Counted from the first letter of the stretch, positions 15,512 to 24,484 are shown. The stretch: 64,000 nucleotides of DNA from Tardiphaga sp. (GCF_028290495.1 NZ_JAQGJT010000017.1:46040-110039); one strand, 5' to 3'. The notes: a model not told the origin generated them from the letters alone. Translations and numbers: made by a program.

Positions 15512-17650
15512 TCAATCGAAGAGGCTGGTGCCGGCTTCCACCGGTGCCACATCAAGCCGGCGCACGACCTGAAAGCCTTTGCGCTTCGTCTTGGCCGAGT
15601 GCGTCGCTTCGACAATGTCGCCGGACGCGATCCAGAAGCCGATCATCTGTTCCGCCTTCTCCATGCTGAAATCGAAGTCTTCCACCATGCGCCGCGAAGC
15701 CATCAGCTCGCGCGAGCGATAGGTCCGTCCCCACGGCTCACCCGCGGACCAGGCCGACGCCATGGCCCCGAGCACCTCGATAGCCAGCACCGGTGTCAGC
15801 GCCTTGTCGGGGCCGATCGACTGCTCGCATCGCTCAGGCACCCAAGAGCTTTCGCCAGCGTCGAGGCTGACGTGATCGAAGCGATACGGCTCGGACCATC
15901 CGTCAGGGCCGTCCTTCTGCTTCTCGCACCACAGGCGGCCGACGCTGGCGCCTTCCTTGCGGTCGAGCCTGAATACGAAGTCGCCCGCGCCGCGCAGCAC
16001 CGTCGAGCCCCGCATGTCGCCGTTCTTGCCGGCGTGATGGATGCCGAGCACAGCGCAACGGAACGTCTCCTTGACCCGGTTGCAGGCTTTGACGAACAGC
16101 GTCATCTCCTTCTGCAGGTTCTCGTCGGCGCCAGGGATGGCCTGCGACACCGTGTCGACTACGATCAGCACCGGTCGTGCGCCAATGACCGACGACACGG
16201 TGCGCAGAAGCCGGTCGATGTCCCCCGCTTCCATGAAATCGATCGTCCGCTCGATCATCACGAAGCGATCGCTGTGCACTGTTTGGTTTCGCTTTTGCAG
16301 CCATGCCAAGATCCGGTTGCGGAAACCGAAACTGCCTTCCGCGGCAATATAGACGACGGCCGTGCCTGCCTCGGCCTTGATGGCGTCGCCGTGCCAGGCC
16401 GGCAACGCGTAGGCAATGTGAAGCGCAGCATCGAGCGCGAGGAACGTCTTGCCGGCACCCGGCGCCGCGTACAGGAAGCCTACGCTGATTTCGGGGAAGT
16501 GGCGCTTGATGAGATAGATCGGCGGCGGCCGATTTACGATGTCACCGATGCGCAGGATCGGATAGGTGTCCGTTTTGGCCTCGGGCGTTGCGGGCGCGGT
16601 GTCGAACAACGGTTCGGCCTCGTCGGGGATGACATCAAAGAACCTGTCGACGTTCTTGAACGCCTCGGGATTTTCTTGTTCGGCCAGCTCGAACAGCCAG
16701 GACGCGCCGCGGCGGTACGGGCCGCGCATCCGGCGCCAGTCAGCGGCGACGATAGCTGGATCATTGGTGCCGTCCTGCCACCTGTCGCACCATTCCTGAA
16801 ATAGCTCGAACGCCTCGGGCTCCTGCTCAGGCAGCGCCGCTTTGATCGCGTAGCCGAAGTCGCGGTACGCCTCGCGCGTGCCGAACGTCTTGGATGTGTT
16901 CGGCGTGGCCTTCACGGCCTTGCGAACCGTGTCTAGATCGCCCTTCAGGCTGGCCTGCGGGACGTCCGCGCCGCCGCCTTCCGTGATGACCTTCGTGGCG
17001 GCAGGCAGGATGGTGCGCAGCTCGTCGAGGAACGCGATGACCTGGGCCGGCGAGAAGACGGGCACCTGGTCGAACGGGACCAGTGGCGTGACCCATGTGT
17101 AAGGCAGCTTGGTCTTGGGATGCGTGCCGGCAAAGACCGCCTGCTTGCCCTCGCCGAGGATCTCGACGCGCTCGAACGTTCCGGCAGCATTGGCGGGGCC
17201 GAAGTCGATCCGCATGTAATTGAGCGGCGCCGAGAGCCTGATCAGATACCCGGCCTTCGGAAAGTTGCCGACCCGACAGCAGAGAACGCCGAAGTGCTTG
17301 ACGACCGTCATGTGGATGTTCGCAGCGAGCAACTTGTCCATCGTGTCTGCATCGATGAAATAGAGGCCCGCGCCCATCTTGACGCCGACGCCTGCTGACA
17401 TGGCCTGCCATCGGGTAAGATCTCGGGCGTCGGCCTCATGCTTCGTCCAGTCGAAGCTGTACCAGAGCCCGTCATTGCCGCGCACACCGGGCGTCTTGCC
17501 GCGACCGTCCTGGCTGGTGCCGACACGACTGAAAAGCGAGGATTTCACACTGATCGGGGCATCGTGGGGTATCACGGGGACCAATCTAGCGAAGCCCATG
17601 GCGAAGAATTCATCGAACCTCGACGGGGAGCGAGCGAAAGGGGCGTTCAT
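15512..17650 (-). CDS. Primase-polymerase / RepA-type helicase replication protein
   Basis: A 712-residue two-part protein. The N-terminal half has GVGVKMGAGLYFIDADTMD (about residue 90), the pattern of bifunctional primase-polymerase (Prim-Pol) domains. The second half is a RepA/RecA-like ATPase: FLYAAPGAGKTFLALDAALH (Walker A near residue 395), LIVVDTVSQAIPGADEN (Walker B) and LGIHHAGKNGDMRGSTVLRG (sensor region). Such proteins start and unwind replication of phages, plasmids and satellite islands. This suggests that the island can or could replicate autonomously. It starts nine bases after the preceding gene. Confidence 0.8.
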   Translation of the reverse strand: MNAPFARSPSRFDEFFAMGFARLVPVIPHDAPISVKSSLFSRVGTSQDGRGKTPGVRGNDGLWYSFDWTKHEADARDLTRWQAMSAGVGVKMGAGLYFIDADTMDKLLAANIHMTVVKHFGVLCCRVGNFPKAGYLIRLSAPLNYMRIDFGPANAAGTFERVEILGEGKQAVFAGTHPKTKLPYTWVTPLVPFDQVPVFSPAQVIAFLDELRTILPAATKVITEGGGADVPQASLKGDLDTVRKAVKATPNTSKTFGTREAYRDFGYAIKAALPEQEPEAFELFQEWCDRWQDGTNDPAIVAADWRRMRGPYRRGASWLFELAEQENPEAFKNVDRFFDVIPDEAEPLFDTAPATPEAKTDTYPILRIGDIVNRPPPIYLIKRHFPEISVGFLYAAPGAGKTFLALDAALHIAYALPAWHGDAIKAEAGTAVVYIAAEGSFGFRNRILAWLQKRNQTVHSDRFVMIERTIDFMEAGDIDRLLRTVSSVIGARPVLIVVDTVSQAIPGADENLQKEMTLFVKACNRVKETFRCAVLGIHHAGKNGDMRGSTVLRGAGDFVFRLDRKEGASVGRLWCEKQKDGPDGWSEPYRFDHVSLDAGESSWVPERCEQSIGPDKALTPVLAIEVLGAMASAWSAGEPWGRTYRSRELMASRRMVEDFDFSMEKAEQMIGFWIASGDIVEATHSAKTKRKGFQVVRRLDVAPVEAGTSLFD

Positions 17651-17659
17651 GATCGTTCT

Positions 17660-18313
17660 CTAGCCGTGACCAGCGACGGCGCCGGAAGCGCATGCCCATG
17701 TCGGAAAAGTGGTGACAATGGCGCGAACGCTGCATTTTGGACGCTGGCTCGTCGACCCGATGGAATTGAGCGCGATCGCCAGCACCGGTGTGCCACCTGC
17801 CATCGCGATTGCGTCGAGCTGGCCGCGCACTGATGCCGAGCGCGAGAAGAGCGTGCCTACCGCCAAATCCGGCAAGGTTTTAGAAGACGTCTCGTTGCCT
17901 CGAATGCTTGTGAGGGCCTGACCGGTCCAATTGGCCCATACGACGCTGATAACCTCATCGGGGCTGACGTCGGATCCGATGCTCCTGCAGTCACGTATTG
18001 TAGCTTTGAGCGCCTGGTCCGCAGCGGTCGATATGGGGCCGACGTCATGCTCGCTGTAAGCCGTCACCGCCGCGGCATCGGTCCAACTGGCGTCGCTGAT
18101 CGCCACGATTATTTGCCGAGCGTCATTGATGAAAAAGCTGTCGAAATCAGGCTGACACACGGCCGCGTCGAGACGCCGGCCGATGCAGTCGAAAACCGGC
18201 GCAAAGGCGTTAGCGTGCTTGGTCGAGAGGTCGAAGCCCGCTCGGACGGCGCTCAGCATCGGCCCGTCGCTCGGTGACTGCGCGCTACGGCCATGCAAAA
18301 TGCGCCACGGCAT
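17660..18313 (-). CDS. Hypothetical protein upstream of the replication gene
   Basis: A 217-residue reading frame from ATG 18313, chosen because the frame further up to 18475 looks like shadow. The central part reads coherently (DFDSFFINDARQIIVAISDA, DVSPDEVISVVWANWTGQAL). No family recognised. It lies between the excisionase-like gene and the primase/RepA gene on the same strand, with nine bases to the latter, so it is probably in the same operon. Confidence 0.45.
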   Translation of the reverse strand: MPWRILHGRSAQSPSDGPMLSAVRAGFDLSTKHANAFAPVFDCIGRRLDAAVCQPDFDSFFINDARQIIVAISDASWTDAAAVTAYSEHDVGPISTAADQALKATIRDCRSIGSDVSPDEVISVVWANWTGQALTSIRGNETSSKTLPDLAVGTLFSRSASVRGQLDAIAMAGGTPVLAIALNSIGSTSQRPKCSVRAIVTTFPTWACASGAVAGHG

Positions 18314-18363
18314 GTCTTGCTCATCACGTCGGATGCCTCCCCGCGATGTAAGCAAAGCGGTGC

Positions 18364-18561
18364 TCACGCTGCCTCGACCGCGCGAGCGAGAAAAGCGTCC
18401 AGGTCGACGCGGCGGATCACGACGCGGCCACCAATGCGAGCGCGGGCGAGCATCTTGTTTCGGAGAAGCCGCCAAACCGTCGCGACCGAAATTCGAAGAT
18501 AGTCAGCGGCTTCGGGCACAGTGAGCGCGCCGCTAGGAATTGGGAACGAGTGCTTGGTCAT
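18364..18561 (-). CDS. Excisionase-like helix-turn-helix protein
   Basis: A 65-residue protein with the HTH_17/AlpA pattern: LTVPEAADYLRISVATVWRL for the HTH, then ARARIGGRVVIRRVDLDAFL for the wing and closing helix. Such proteins act as recombination directionality factors or as regulators of integrase genes. ATG 18561 is used because the upstream frame lacks coding character. It lies beside the integrase gene and downstream of 11-bp phased repeats that could be its binding sites. Confidence 0.75.
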   Translation of the reverse strand: MTKHSFPIPSGALTVPEAADYLRISVATVWRLLRNKMLARARIGGRVVIRRVDLDAFLARAVEAA

Positions 18562-18654
18562 ATTTTTGTGTCCTCGATTGTCAGTGGCGACAAGAGAGAG
18601 ACATGCGTTATTATGAATTACAAACGCGCATACGCCTATTTCCATAGTGTTTGG

Positions 18655-18687
18655 GCATACAAACGACATACAAGCGGCATATTTTTC
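18655..18687. promoter_or_regulatory. Three tandem 11-bp repeats upstream of the excisionase gene
   Basis: GCATACAAACG, ACATACAAGCG and GCATATTTTTC follow one another without a gap (18655, 18666, 18677). An 11-base period puts them on one face of the helix. A related GCATACG lies at 18628. They are 94-126 bases upstream of the excisionase start, in an AT-rich stretch next to the integrase gene end. They are a candidate Xis/regulator site. Confidence 0.35.
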
Positions 18688-18822
18688 AGCCGGCAGATCA
18701 TTGAACTTAATGGTTTCTTCAAAACGAAACTCGGTTGGTCTTCACGGCAAAAATTTATTTTTAACGCCCTCGTAAACGCGGCTTTTCAGCCAACCATTTG
18801 GGCGGGCCGAACAGCAAATCGA

Positions 18823-20064
18823 TCACCAAGCCGAAATTAGGTTGGGCGCGGTGCGTCGAACCGTCTCTGCAACGAATGACGGCGCGAGGTGAGCGTAGTG
18901 CTTTGTGACCATGCGAACGTCGCTGTGCCCGAGCGCTTCGGCGACGATGATCAAACCCGCTCCCGCCCGCACCATCGTGCTCGCGTAGGAATGCCGCAGT
19001 TCGTGAAAGGTGATGTGCTCGAGCCCCGCCGCGGCGACGGCCGCCTTGTATTCATCGCTGTACTCGCGCGGCTTCCAGCCCTTGCCGTTTTCTCTGGTGA
19101 GAAGAAACGCGCTCGACGGACGGCCGGTCGCGAGCGACGCAAAGAGGGCAAGGCCGCCATCATTCAACGGGACGTGCCGCGGCTTGCCGCTTTTGCTCTT
19201 CGCAATAAAGATCGAACCATTGGCCGGATCGAAATCACTGACCCGGAGGCGCGCAAGCTCGCCGAACCGTGCGCCGGTCATGAGCGCAGCGGCCACCAGG
19301 CGGCGCAGGGCGCCCGCGGCAGCTTGCAACAGGGCGTTCTGCTCTTCCGTGTCCAAGAACCGCACACGGGCAGCTGTGGTACCTTTGAAGGGCTTCAACA
19401 ATCGCCAAGCTGTGTCGTCCGTCACAAGCCGTTCGCGATACGCCCAATTCAGGGCCGCCTTCAGGACCGTCAAGACGCGGTTCGTCGAATCCCGCCGGCG
19501 ACGCATGCCCTCTTCGTCAGCCGGATCGATGACGACGATGCGGTTTTCCTTCGAGCTGTTACCGGTCCGAAAGCGTTTCGGCTGTTTCGACAGCGCGTCG
19601 CGCCAGTTTCGCAGTCGCTCTGTCGTCAAATCCGCGACGCGCAGCTTGCCGAGCGGCGGGCTGATGTGGGCATTGAACGACGAGCGGACGTCACTGCGCG
19701 CGCCTTCCCCTTCGCGCATGGCAAGGTATTTATTGAGGATGTCATCAACGGTCAGCTGCCGGCTGGCCGGCCCCCCGGTTTTCAATGACTTGGCCCAGGC
19801 CTTGGCCGCTTCTTTGGCCTGCTCGTGCGTCAGGACATTTTCTGCCGAAGCTAGGTCGTCGGCGCGACCGAGACGGGTTTGCACTCGGGCACCGTTCGGC
19901 GAGCGGGTTGCTGACAACCAGGAACCGCCCCGCCCCGTGGTACCGCGCCCTCGGCGATATCCGAGCCGTACCCCCGGCCCGATGATCTCCCATTCCGGGG
20001 CGTCAGAGGCCGGCAAGTCCAAACGGCTAGTCCGGCTGGACAACAAACTTCGACGACGCGCCAT
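18823..20064 (-). CDS. Tyrosine integrase
   Basis: A 413-residue site-specific recombinase. An N-terminal arm-binding/SAM-like region (about residues 90-180) is followed by the catalytic domain: TGARFGELARL (first Arg), HELRHSYAS (HxxR) and LGHSDVRMVTKHYAHL, with the nucleophile Tyr near residue 390. ATG 20064 has GGAGAG six bases upstream and is preferred to 20079. It lies 147 bases from the tRNA-Glu remnant, the expected attachment site. It drives integration and, with the HTH protein, excision of the island. Confidence 0.9.
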   Translation of the reverse strand: MARRRSLLSSRTSRLDLPASDAPEWEIIGPGVRLGYRRGRGTTGRGGSWLSATRSPNGARVQTRLGRADDLASAENVLTHEQAKEAAKAWAKSLKTGGPASRQLTVDDILNKYLAMREGEGARSDVRSSFNAHISPPLGKLRVADLTTERLRNWRDALSKQPKRFRTGNSSKENRIVVIDPADEEGMRRRRDSTNRVLTVLKAALNWAYRERLVTDDTAWRLLKPFKGTTAARVRFLDTEEQNALLQAAAGALRRLVAAALMTGARFGELARLRVSDFDPANGSIFIAKSKSGKPRHVPLNDGGLALFASLATGRPSSAFLLTRENGKGWKPREYSDEYKAAVAAAGLEHITFHELRHSYASTMVRAGAGLIIVAEALGHSDVRMVTKHYAHLAPSFVAETVRRTAPNLISAW

Positions 20065-20210
20065 GATGCTCTCCGGCAATTTTCGTTGTCGGTTTCGTTG
20101 CTTTGTGCCCCTTGAAACCGCCTGATACGCTCAGACATTAAATGCGAGAAAGCTATTGTAAATCAAGACTCTAAGGCAGTGTCATAGACTGTCAGGAAGT
20201 ACTTAGACGC

Positions 20211-20256
20211 CCCTTTCACGGTGGAGAGAGCGGTTCGATTCCGCTAGGGAGCACCA
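20211..20256 (+). other. attR/attL remnant: 3' part of tRNA-Glu(UUC)
   Basis: CTTTCAC (20213-20219 region) matches the Glu anticodon loop. It is followed by a T arm AGCGG-TTCGATT-CCGCT, the acceptor strand AGGGAGC and ACCA ending at 20256. The matching 5' half (it should begin GCTCCCT) is absent upstream, so this is not a working tRNA. It is the duplicated crossover segment left by integration into tRNA-Glu. Confidence 0.65.
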
Positions 20257-20525
20257 TCAACCCAAAATGGCGTTGATATTTCTCACATTTTTCCTGTTTA
20301 TGGCAAACTCGCACGGCCGGTTTGCCACTTTTTGTTTGCATCCACCGCCAGTCGTTCCCTGTTGCGGATGACACCGGATACCCCATCGATTGATATTCGG
20401 CAGGAAGTGCCGGACTTCTCGCTATCCCGGACGCCTATTTCACGTGTGTTTATGTAAGACAAGCATCTTTGCTTGCAGATAGGTATCTTTTGCGGGTATA
20501 CGATACAACCTTCGGGAGTATCGAC

Positions 20526-20654
20526 GTGAACATGCACATGGACACCCAAACCAGATTGTTCCTCGGAGTCATCGCTGGGTTGTTCGCGCTCGGTTATGTG
20601 ATCGCTTGGTGCACGGATTTTATTCAATACGGACCCATCCTGATTGCACGATAG
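20526..20654 (+). CDS. Small single-pass membrane protein
   Basis: A 42-residue protein starting at GTG 20526 with GGGAGT eight bases upstream. MDTQTRLFLGVIAGLFALGY..A contains one transmembrane helix. This is the first core-side gene right of the attachment site. Function unknown. Confidence 0.45.
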   Translation: MNMHMDTQTRLFLGVIAGLFALGYVIAWCTDFIQYGPILIAR

Positions 20655-20763
20655 TCGCTCCGCAGCACCACGCTCGGCACAGCAACCGTTGTTTTTCGCC
20701 CTGCCCTCGATATGATCGCGGCCATCGTTCGGAACTATCGTTCACAATTGGAATTCCACTCCA

Positions 20764-21306
20764 ATGATCGATGTCACGCCACGACAACCCGTCAGCCCCA
20801 TCCTGCAACCGAACCACCGCACCGCATGGCGGATCGGAACGCAGCCGATTGCGATCACGGCGGCCGTGCTGGTGTTGTTGATTGGTGGCGTTGCGACGAT
20901 CGCGGTCTGGCGCAGCTATACCGGGGCGCCGGAGAAGGACCGCGTCGTCACCGCCCGCGTCAACCAGGCCCGGGTTGCCCAAGCCTCCGAGCAATTGGTG
21001 GAGAAGACCAAGGGCCTCGAGGAAACCCAGCAGCAGTCGATCGACCAGTTGCAGTTGGTGCAGGATCAGCTCCAGGTGATGACCCGGCTACTCGCGTCGC
21101 AACAAGCCGAGACCCGCAAGCTAACCGATCAGGTCGGTAGCCTTACTGGCGCGCTCGACAATCTCCGGCAGTCGTTCGCCAGCATTCCGCCGGAAGCCAG
21201 CCAGCCGGAGGTCCGCGAGCGGCCACGCACCAAGGCTAGCGCTTCGATCCGCAAGGGGCGCTCCAAGGCCGTGGCCCAGCGCAAGCGCGGCAAGACCCGC
21301 GGCTGA
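20764..21306 (+). CDS. Membrane-anchored coiled-coil protein
   Basis: A 180-residue protein: a short cytoplasmic N-terminus, one TM helix at about residues 29-50 (ITAAVLVLLIGGVATIAVW), then a Gln/Glu-rich coiled coil (about residues 65-140, e.g. ETQQQSIDQLQLVQDQLQVM) and a very basic tail (KGRSKAVAQRKRGKTRG). Function unknown; similar proteins are common in Bradyrhizobium. Confidence 0.65.
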   Translation: MIDVTPRQPVSPILQPNHRTAWRIGTQPIAITAAVLVLLIGGVATIAVWRSYTGAPEKDRVVTARVNQARVAQASEQLVEKTKGLEETQQQSIDQLQLVQDQLQVMTRLLASQQAETRKLTDQVGSLTGALDNLRQSFASIPPEASQPEVRERPRTKASASIRKGRSKAVAQRKRGKTRG

Positions 21307-21446
21307 CGCCGCACCCGGGGCATCGCGGTTCCCTCAATGGCATTGGTTCGGAACTCACATTCGTTTGAAAATTCAGCGAACTCATTTCGGAACGATGGCC
21401 CGTGCCGGCGATTAGTTGGGCGTTCCTCACAACGAAGGAGAAACCA

Positions 21447-21800
21447 ATGACAAGGATGAAACTCGTGGCAGCCGCTGCCATTCTCTCGTCCGTGATCGCC
21501 ACCCCGGTTCTGGCGCAGGACATGACACAGCGCAGCATGCGCAGCCAATCCTACGACCACACCGCCTACGATCGCCGTGATACCGGGTTCTGGCCAGCGG
21601 ACACCGCAGCCGGGATCGTCGGCGGTGTAGTCGGCACGGCGGGCGCCATTGCGACGGCTCCGTTCCGCGGCAGCTATGCCTACGACCAGCGTTACAACGA
21701 CACCTACGGCGGCCAGAGCTACGCACAACGCAACGGCTTCGTCTGTCAGCCCGGCACCTTGTTCCGCGGCGAGGACGGTCACCGGCACATCTGCCAGTAA
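21447..21800 (+). CDS. Secreted hypothetical protein
   Basis: A 117-residue protein with a signal peptide ending LAQ (MTRMKLVAAAAILSSVIATP). The mature part has a glycine-rich hydrophobic segment (AAGIVGGVVGTAGAIATAPF) and a C-terminus with two cysteines (NGFVCQPG, HRHICQ) likely to pair. AAGGAG lies upstream of ATG 21447, so this start is taken over 21402. A terminator follows at 21825. Confidence 0.65.
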   Translation: MTRMKLVAAAAILSSVIATPVLAQDMTQRSMRSQSYDHTAYDRRDTGFWPADTAAGIVGGVVGTAGAIATAPFRGSYAYDQRYNDTYGGQSYAQRNGFVCQPGTLFRGEDGHRHICQ

Positions 21801-21824
21801 CAAGCCTGGTTTCCGAGATGAGAG

Positions 21825-21850
21825 AGGGCGGCCCATGGTCGCCCTTTTTC
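21825..21850 (+). terminator. Rho-independent terminator
   Basis: Stem AGGGCG/CGCCCT around a nine-base loop, followed by a run of Ts, 25 bases after the secreted protein gene. Confidence 0.55.
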
Positions 21851-21981
21851 GTGGGCCATTGCGGTTAGGTCGTTGGTGGAAAGTTTCGCTTGTCCGCCGG
21901 AGCCAGACGTCTACTCTTACCTGCCGGACGCAATCCGCATCGTTCAAGATGCCGGGTCATGCCTCCCGCAGGGAGCTACCG

Positions 21982-22212
21982 ATGAAGCACACTCCGCTTG
22001 AAAAAAATCACGACGCGGATATCGACAACAAGCACGGCGGTACAACTCTCGCCACGCTGCGTAAGATCTACGGCAAGTTCTTCGCCGCCGGGCATTCCGA
22101 AACCGCCACGCTGACCGACATCCTTCCCAAGCTCAATGAAACCTCGCTGAGTCAGCTCCGCCGCGACTACGAGACCGGCCACTTGCACAAGAAGATTTCG
22201 AAGGCCGGATAG
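21982..22212 (+). CDS. Small hypothetical protein
   Basis: A 76-residue hydrophilic protein (TLATLRKIYGKFFAAGHSET, then LPKLNETSLSQLRRDYETGH). Lysine and histidine are frequent at the C-terminus. AGGGAG lies upstream of ATG 21982. Function unknown. Confidence 0.55.
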   Translation: MKHTPLEKNHDADIDNKHGGTTLATLRKIYGKFFAAGHSETATLTDILPKLNETSLSQLRRDYETGHLHKKISKAG

Positions 22213-22329
22213 TTGTCCAGCGGCCAACTGGCTCCCGGCGAAATCCCTGTCGCCAGCCGCTGCTGAGCCAACCAAGACTTCAGCAGCCGCGCTGCCTGGA
22301 TTGCTTCATCGAAAGCCCAGAACGAAGCG

Positions 22330-22554
22330 ATGTTCGCTGCGACCATCGAGCGCGGGAAGCAGAATATGGCTCAACTTGAGCAATCCGTTATCAAGGACAA
22401 TACGTTGATGTCTGGAGAATGGTACGCAGGACAGCTGCACCTGTCGCCACCGACAACACCGCCATCGGGAAATCAGAAGACCTACTTCATCATCATCCAG
22501 GTAAGAGCGGACCGCCATGTCGTCGAAGTCGCTCAGGCACCGGCAGCAAGCTAG
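22330..22554 (+). CDS. Small conserved hypothetical protein, paralogue of the gene at the left edge
   Basis: A 74-residue protein sharing MAQLEQ.VIKDNTLM.GEWY.GQLHL and the VRADRHVV end with the partial gene at 2-208. Similarity before the second ATG (22366) supports the start at 22330. Function unknown. Confidence 0.6.
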   Translation: MFAATIERGKQNMAQLEQSVIKDNTLMSGEWYAGQLHLSPPTTPPSGNQKTYFIIIQVRADRHVVEVAQAPAAS

Positions 22555-22707
22555 GGTCAAGCACATGACCGGGCCTGGCCGCGTGGCGACGAAACAAAAC
22601 CCCGCCGGACGAAACCATTCTCCGTGCCGCGCGAAAAACTCCTGAAGCGATGATCCTCTATTCCTCCTGACAACGAAGCGGGCGCTTCGCCTTTGGAGGG
22701 ACATCCC

Positions 22708-23001
22708 ATGACATTCACCGCCGCAGCCAAACTCACCGTTGCCACCGCACTGACGCTCGGTGCGCTGACCACCATCGCGCAGGCGCACACTGCCGAGCAG
22801 GAGCAGCTTTGCACCGGCGACGCGATGCGATTGTGCAGTTCGGAGATTCCAGATGTCGGCCGCGTCACGGCCTGCATGATCCAGCGGCGATCGCAGTTGA
22901 GCGAGGGCTGCAAGTCGGTATTTCAAGCCCCTCAGCCGGTAAACTACACACAGCCGCGGGCATCCAAGCCCGTCAGCCTGGTGCCTAAAAACATTCGCTG
23001 A
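22708..23001 (+). CDS. Small secreted cysteine-containing protein
   Basis: A 97-residue protein with a signal peptide ending AQA and a strong GGAGGGA ribosome-binding site before ATG 22708. The mature region has LCTGDAMRLCSSEIP and TACMIQRRSQLSEGCKSVF. This Cys pattern is reminiscent of the cysteine-rich repeat (GLG1-type) segments found in small rhizobial periplasmic proteins. Function unknown. Confidence 0.65.
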   Translation: MTFTAAAKLTVATALTLGALTTIAQAHTAEQEQLCTGDAMRLCSSEIPDVGRVTACMIQRRSQLSEGCKSVFQAPQPVNYTQPRASKPVSLVPKNIR

Positions 23002-23100
23002 CACTCGTCGAATGGGCCCGCGTCGCGCGACGTCGGGCGCGGCTGTGCATGAATAATTCTGCTGCCACCGAGGACTAATCCGGCAAATACGAAACAGGCT

Positions 23101-23349
23101 CTAGCGACGTCGCGCCACGGCCATGCCGAGCAGGAACGCCGCCAGCAATGATCCCAGCGGCGCTTCGCGGGCCATGTTGGCGAGAAGGCTGAGCGGCATG
23201 CCCGGCTTCTTTCCAGTCTCGATGGCGTCGCCGATGCGGTGCACGGTCTGCTTCACGGTGTCGGACACCTCGGCGATGGTCGATTTCGGCTCGGGCACGG
23301 GATCGATACCTTCATAGATGTAGGGAGGCATCGTGTCGTCGTCGGTCAT
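23101..23349 (-). CDS. Small C-tail-anchored membrane protein
   Basis: An 82-residue protein with an acidic N-terminus (MTDDDTMPPYIYEGIDPVPE), an amphipathic helix (TIAEVSDTVKQTVHRIGDAI) and a C-terminal hydrophobic segment ending in arginines (GSLLAAFLLGMAVARRR). This is the layout of ElaB/YqjD-type ribosome- or envelope-associated tail-anchored proteins, although the family is uncertain. Confidence 0.55.
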   Translation of the reverse strand: MTDDDTMPPYIYEGIDPVPEPKSTIAEVSDTVKQTVHRIGDAIETGKKPGMPLSLLANMAREAPLGSLLAAFLLGMAVARRR

Positions 23350-23467
23350 GGCGTTGTCTCGCATATGAAGTTGCAACTCCAATCGGCCGGACGGCAAATG
23401 GTTCCCGCTGGCGCGGCCGGCACAGCAGTCGCTATCGCACGGGCGCGCCGCCGCTATACTTCACGGC

Positions 23468-24484
23468 ATGAACCCGCTCGAATCGCTTCCCACCGTGATC
23501 GGCATCGCCGCCGTCGCGCCGGCCTTGCTGGCGCTGTGGCTGGTGATTGCCGCGGACGAGCGGCCGGGTCCGCCCTCCCTCGTCTGGGCGGCCTTCGGGC
23601 TCGGCGCCGCCAGCATCTCGATCCTCGGCTATGCCCGCGCGCTGTTCGCCGGCATTTTCGGCCTGACCGACAGTCCCGCGCTGGCGCTGCTGCTGCACGC
23701 GCTGTTCGGCGTCGCCGCACCCGAGGAAGTCGTCAAGATCGCGGTGATCCTGATTGTGGCCCGCCGGCACAGCCATTCCGCCGACCCGATGGACGCCGTG
23801 GTGTACGGCGCCGCCGCCGGCCTCGGCTTCGCCGCTTACGAGAACCTGGTCTACCTGCTGCAATATCCGGAGATGTGGCGTTCGCTGGCCGTTCTGCGCA
23901 GCGTACTGACGGTGCCGTTCCACGGCGCGCTTGGCGTCATTGGCGGCGCCTATATTGCGATTGCACGGGCCGGCAACGCGCTTGGCGCGCACCGCCGCGA
24001 CCGCTTCGCCACGTTGCGCGCGAGCGCGCTGATCATCGTGGCGCCATGGCTGCTGCACGCCGCATTCGACCTGCCGCTTCTGGTGTTGCAACAATATCCG
24101 GAATTCGTGGGAATCACGCGCCGTGCGCCGGAGGGCGCAGGCCTGTTGATCGGCTTCGGCACCATCGCGCTGGCGGCACGGCTGGTGCGTCGGATCGGCG
24201 CGCACCACGCGCCACACAGCGAGGTGTCGCGCGCCCGGCTGAACCAGTTGCGCACGATGTGGGCGCTCCTGATTGCCGGCGGCTGCGCGGGCTTCGCCGG
24301 CACCGCATTCCTGTTGTCATCGCTGCGGCACTGGCTCGCCGAGCCAGATCGCAACGTGACGATGCTACTGGTGCCGCTCGGACTGGCCTCGATCGTCGTC
24401 GGCATCGTCCTGCTGGCATTGGCCGCGGCCGCCTATGTGCTCGGCCGCAACCGGCTGCGCATCGCGGCTCCCGCGCAACAGTGA
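23468..24484 (+). CDS. PrsW-type intramembrane metalloprotease
   Basis: A 338-residue protein with about nine TM helices. It has the family motifs: APEEVVK (about residue 85) in one helix, GLGFAAYEN (about 120), FHGALG (about 155) and HAAFD (about 200), whose Glu and His residues are the expected metal ligands. PrsW-like proteins cleave membrane-bound substrates such as anti-sigma factors; the substrate here is unknown. No sigma or anti-sigma gene is adjacent. Confidence 0.75.
   Translation: MNPLESLPTVIGIAAVAPALLALWLVIAADERPGPPSLVWAAFGLGAASISILGYARALFAGIFGLTDSPALALLLHALFGVAAPEEVVKIAVILIVARRHSHSADPMDAVVYGAAAGLGFAAYENLVYLLQYPEMWRSLAVLRSVLTVPFHGALGVIGGAYIAIARAGNALGAHRRDRFATLRASALIIVAPWLLHAAFDLPLLVLQQYPEFVGITRRAPEGAGLLIGFGTIALAARLVRRIGAHHAPHSEVSRARLNQLRTMWALLIAGGCAGFAGTAFLLSSLRHWLAEPDRNVTMLLVPLGLASIVVGIVLLALAAAAYVLGRNRLRIAAPAQQ

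Larger units (their letters stand above)
1..20256. mobile_element. Degraded integrative island (prophage/plasmid-like), right end at tRNA-Glu remnant
   Basis: The right end is defined by a tyrosine integrase gene followed by a 3' tRNA-Glu fragment at 20211-20256. Inside are an excisionase-like HTH gene, a primase/RepA helicase, a repeat array, a serine resolvase, phage-like genes and a run of likely defence genes. Several genes are broken. The intact tRNA-Glu and the left end should lie left of the window, because no complete tRNA-Glu is seen here. The left limit is therefore an assumption; part of the first kilobases could be older chromosome. Confidence 0.6.

Noticed and set aside
15599..16804. 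Long plus-strand open frame (401 codons) opposite the primase/RepA gene
   Set aside because: It is antisense to a well-supported protein and its translation is Arg/His/Asp-rich with no family motifs, typical of high-GC shadow frames.
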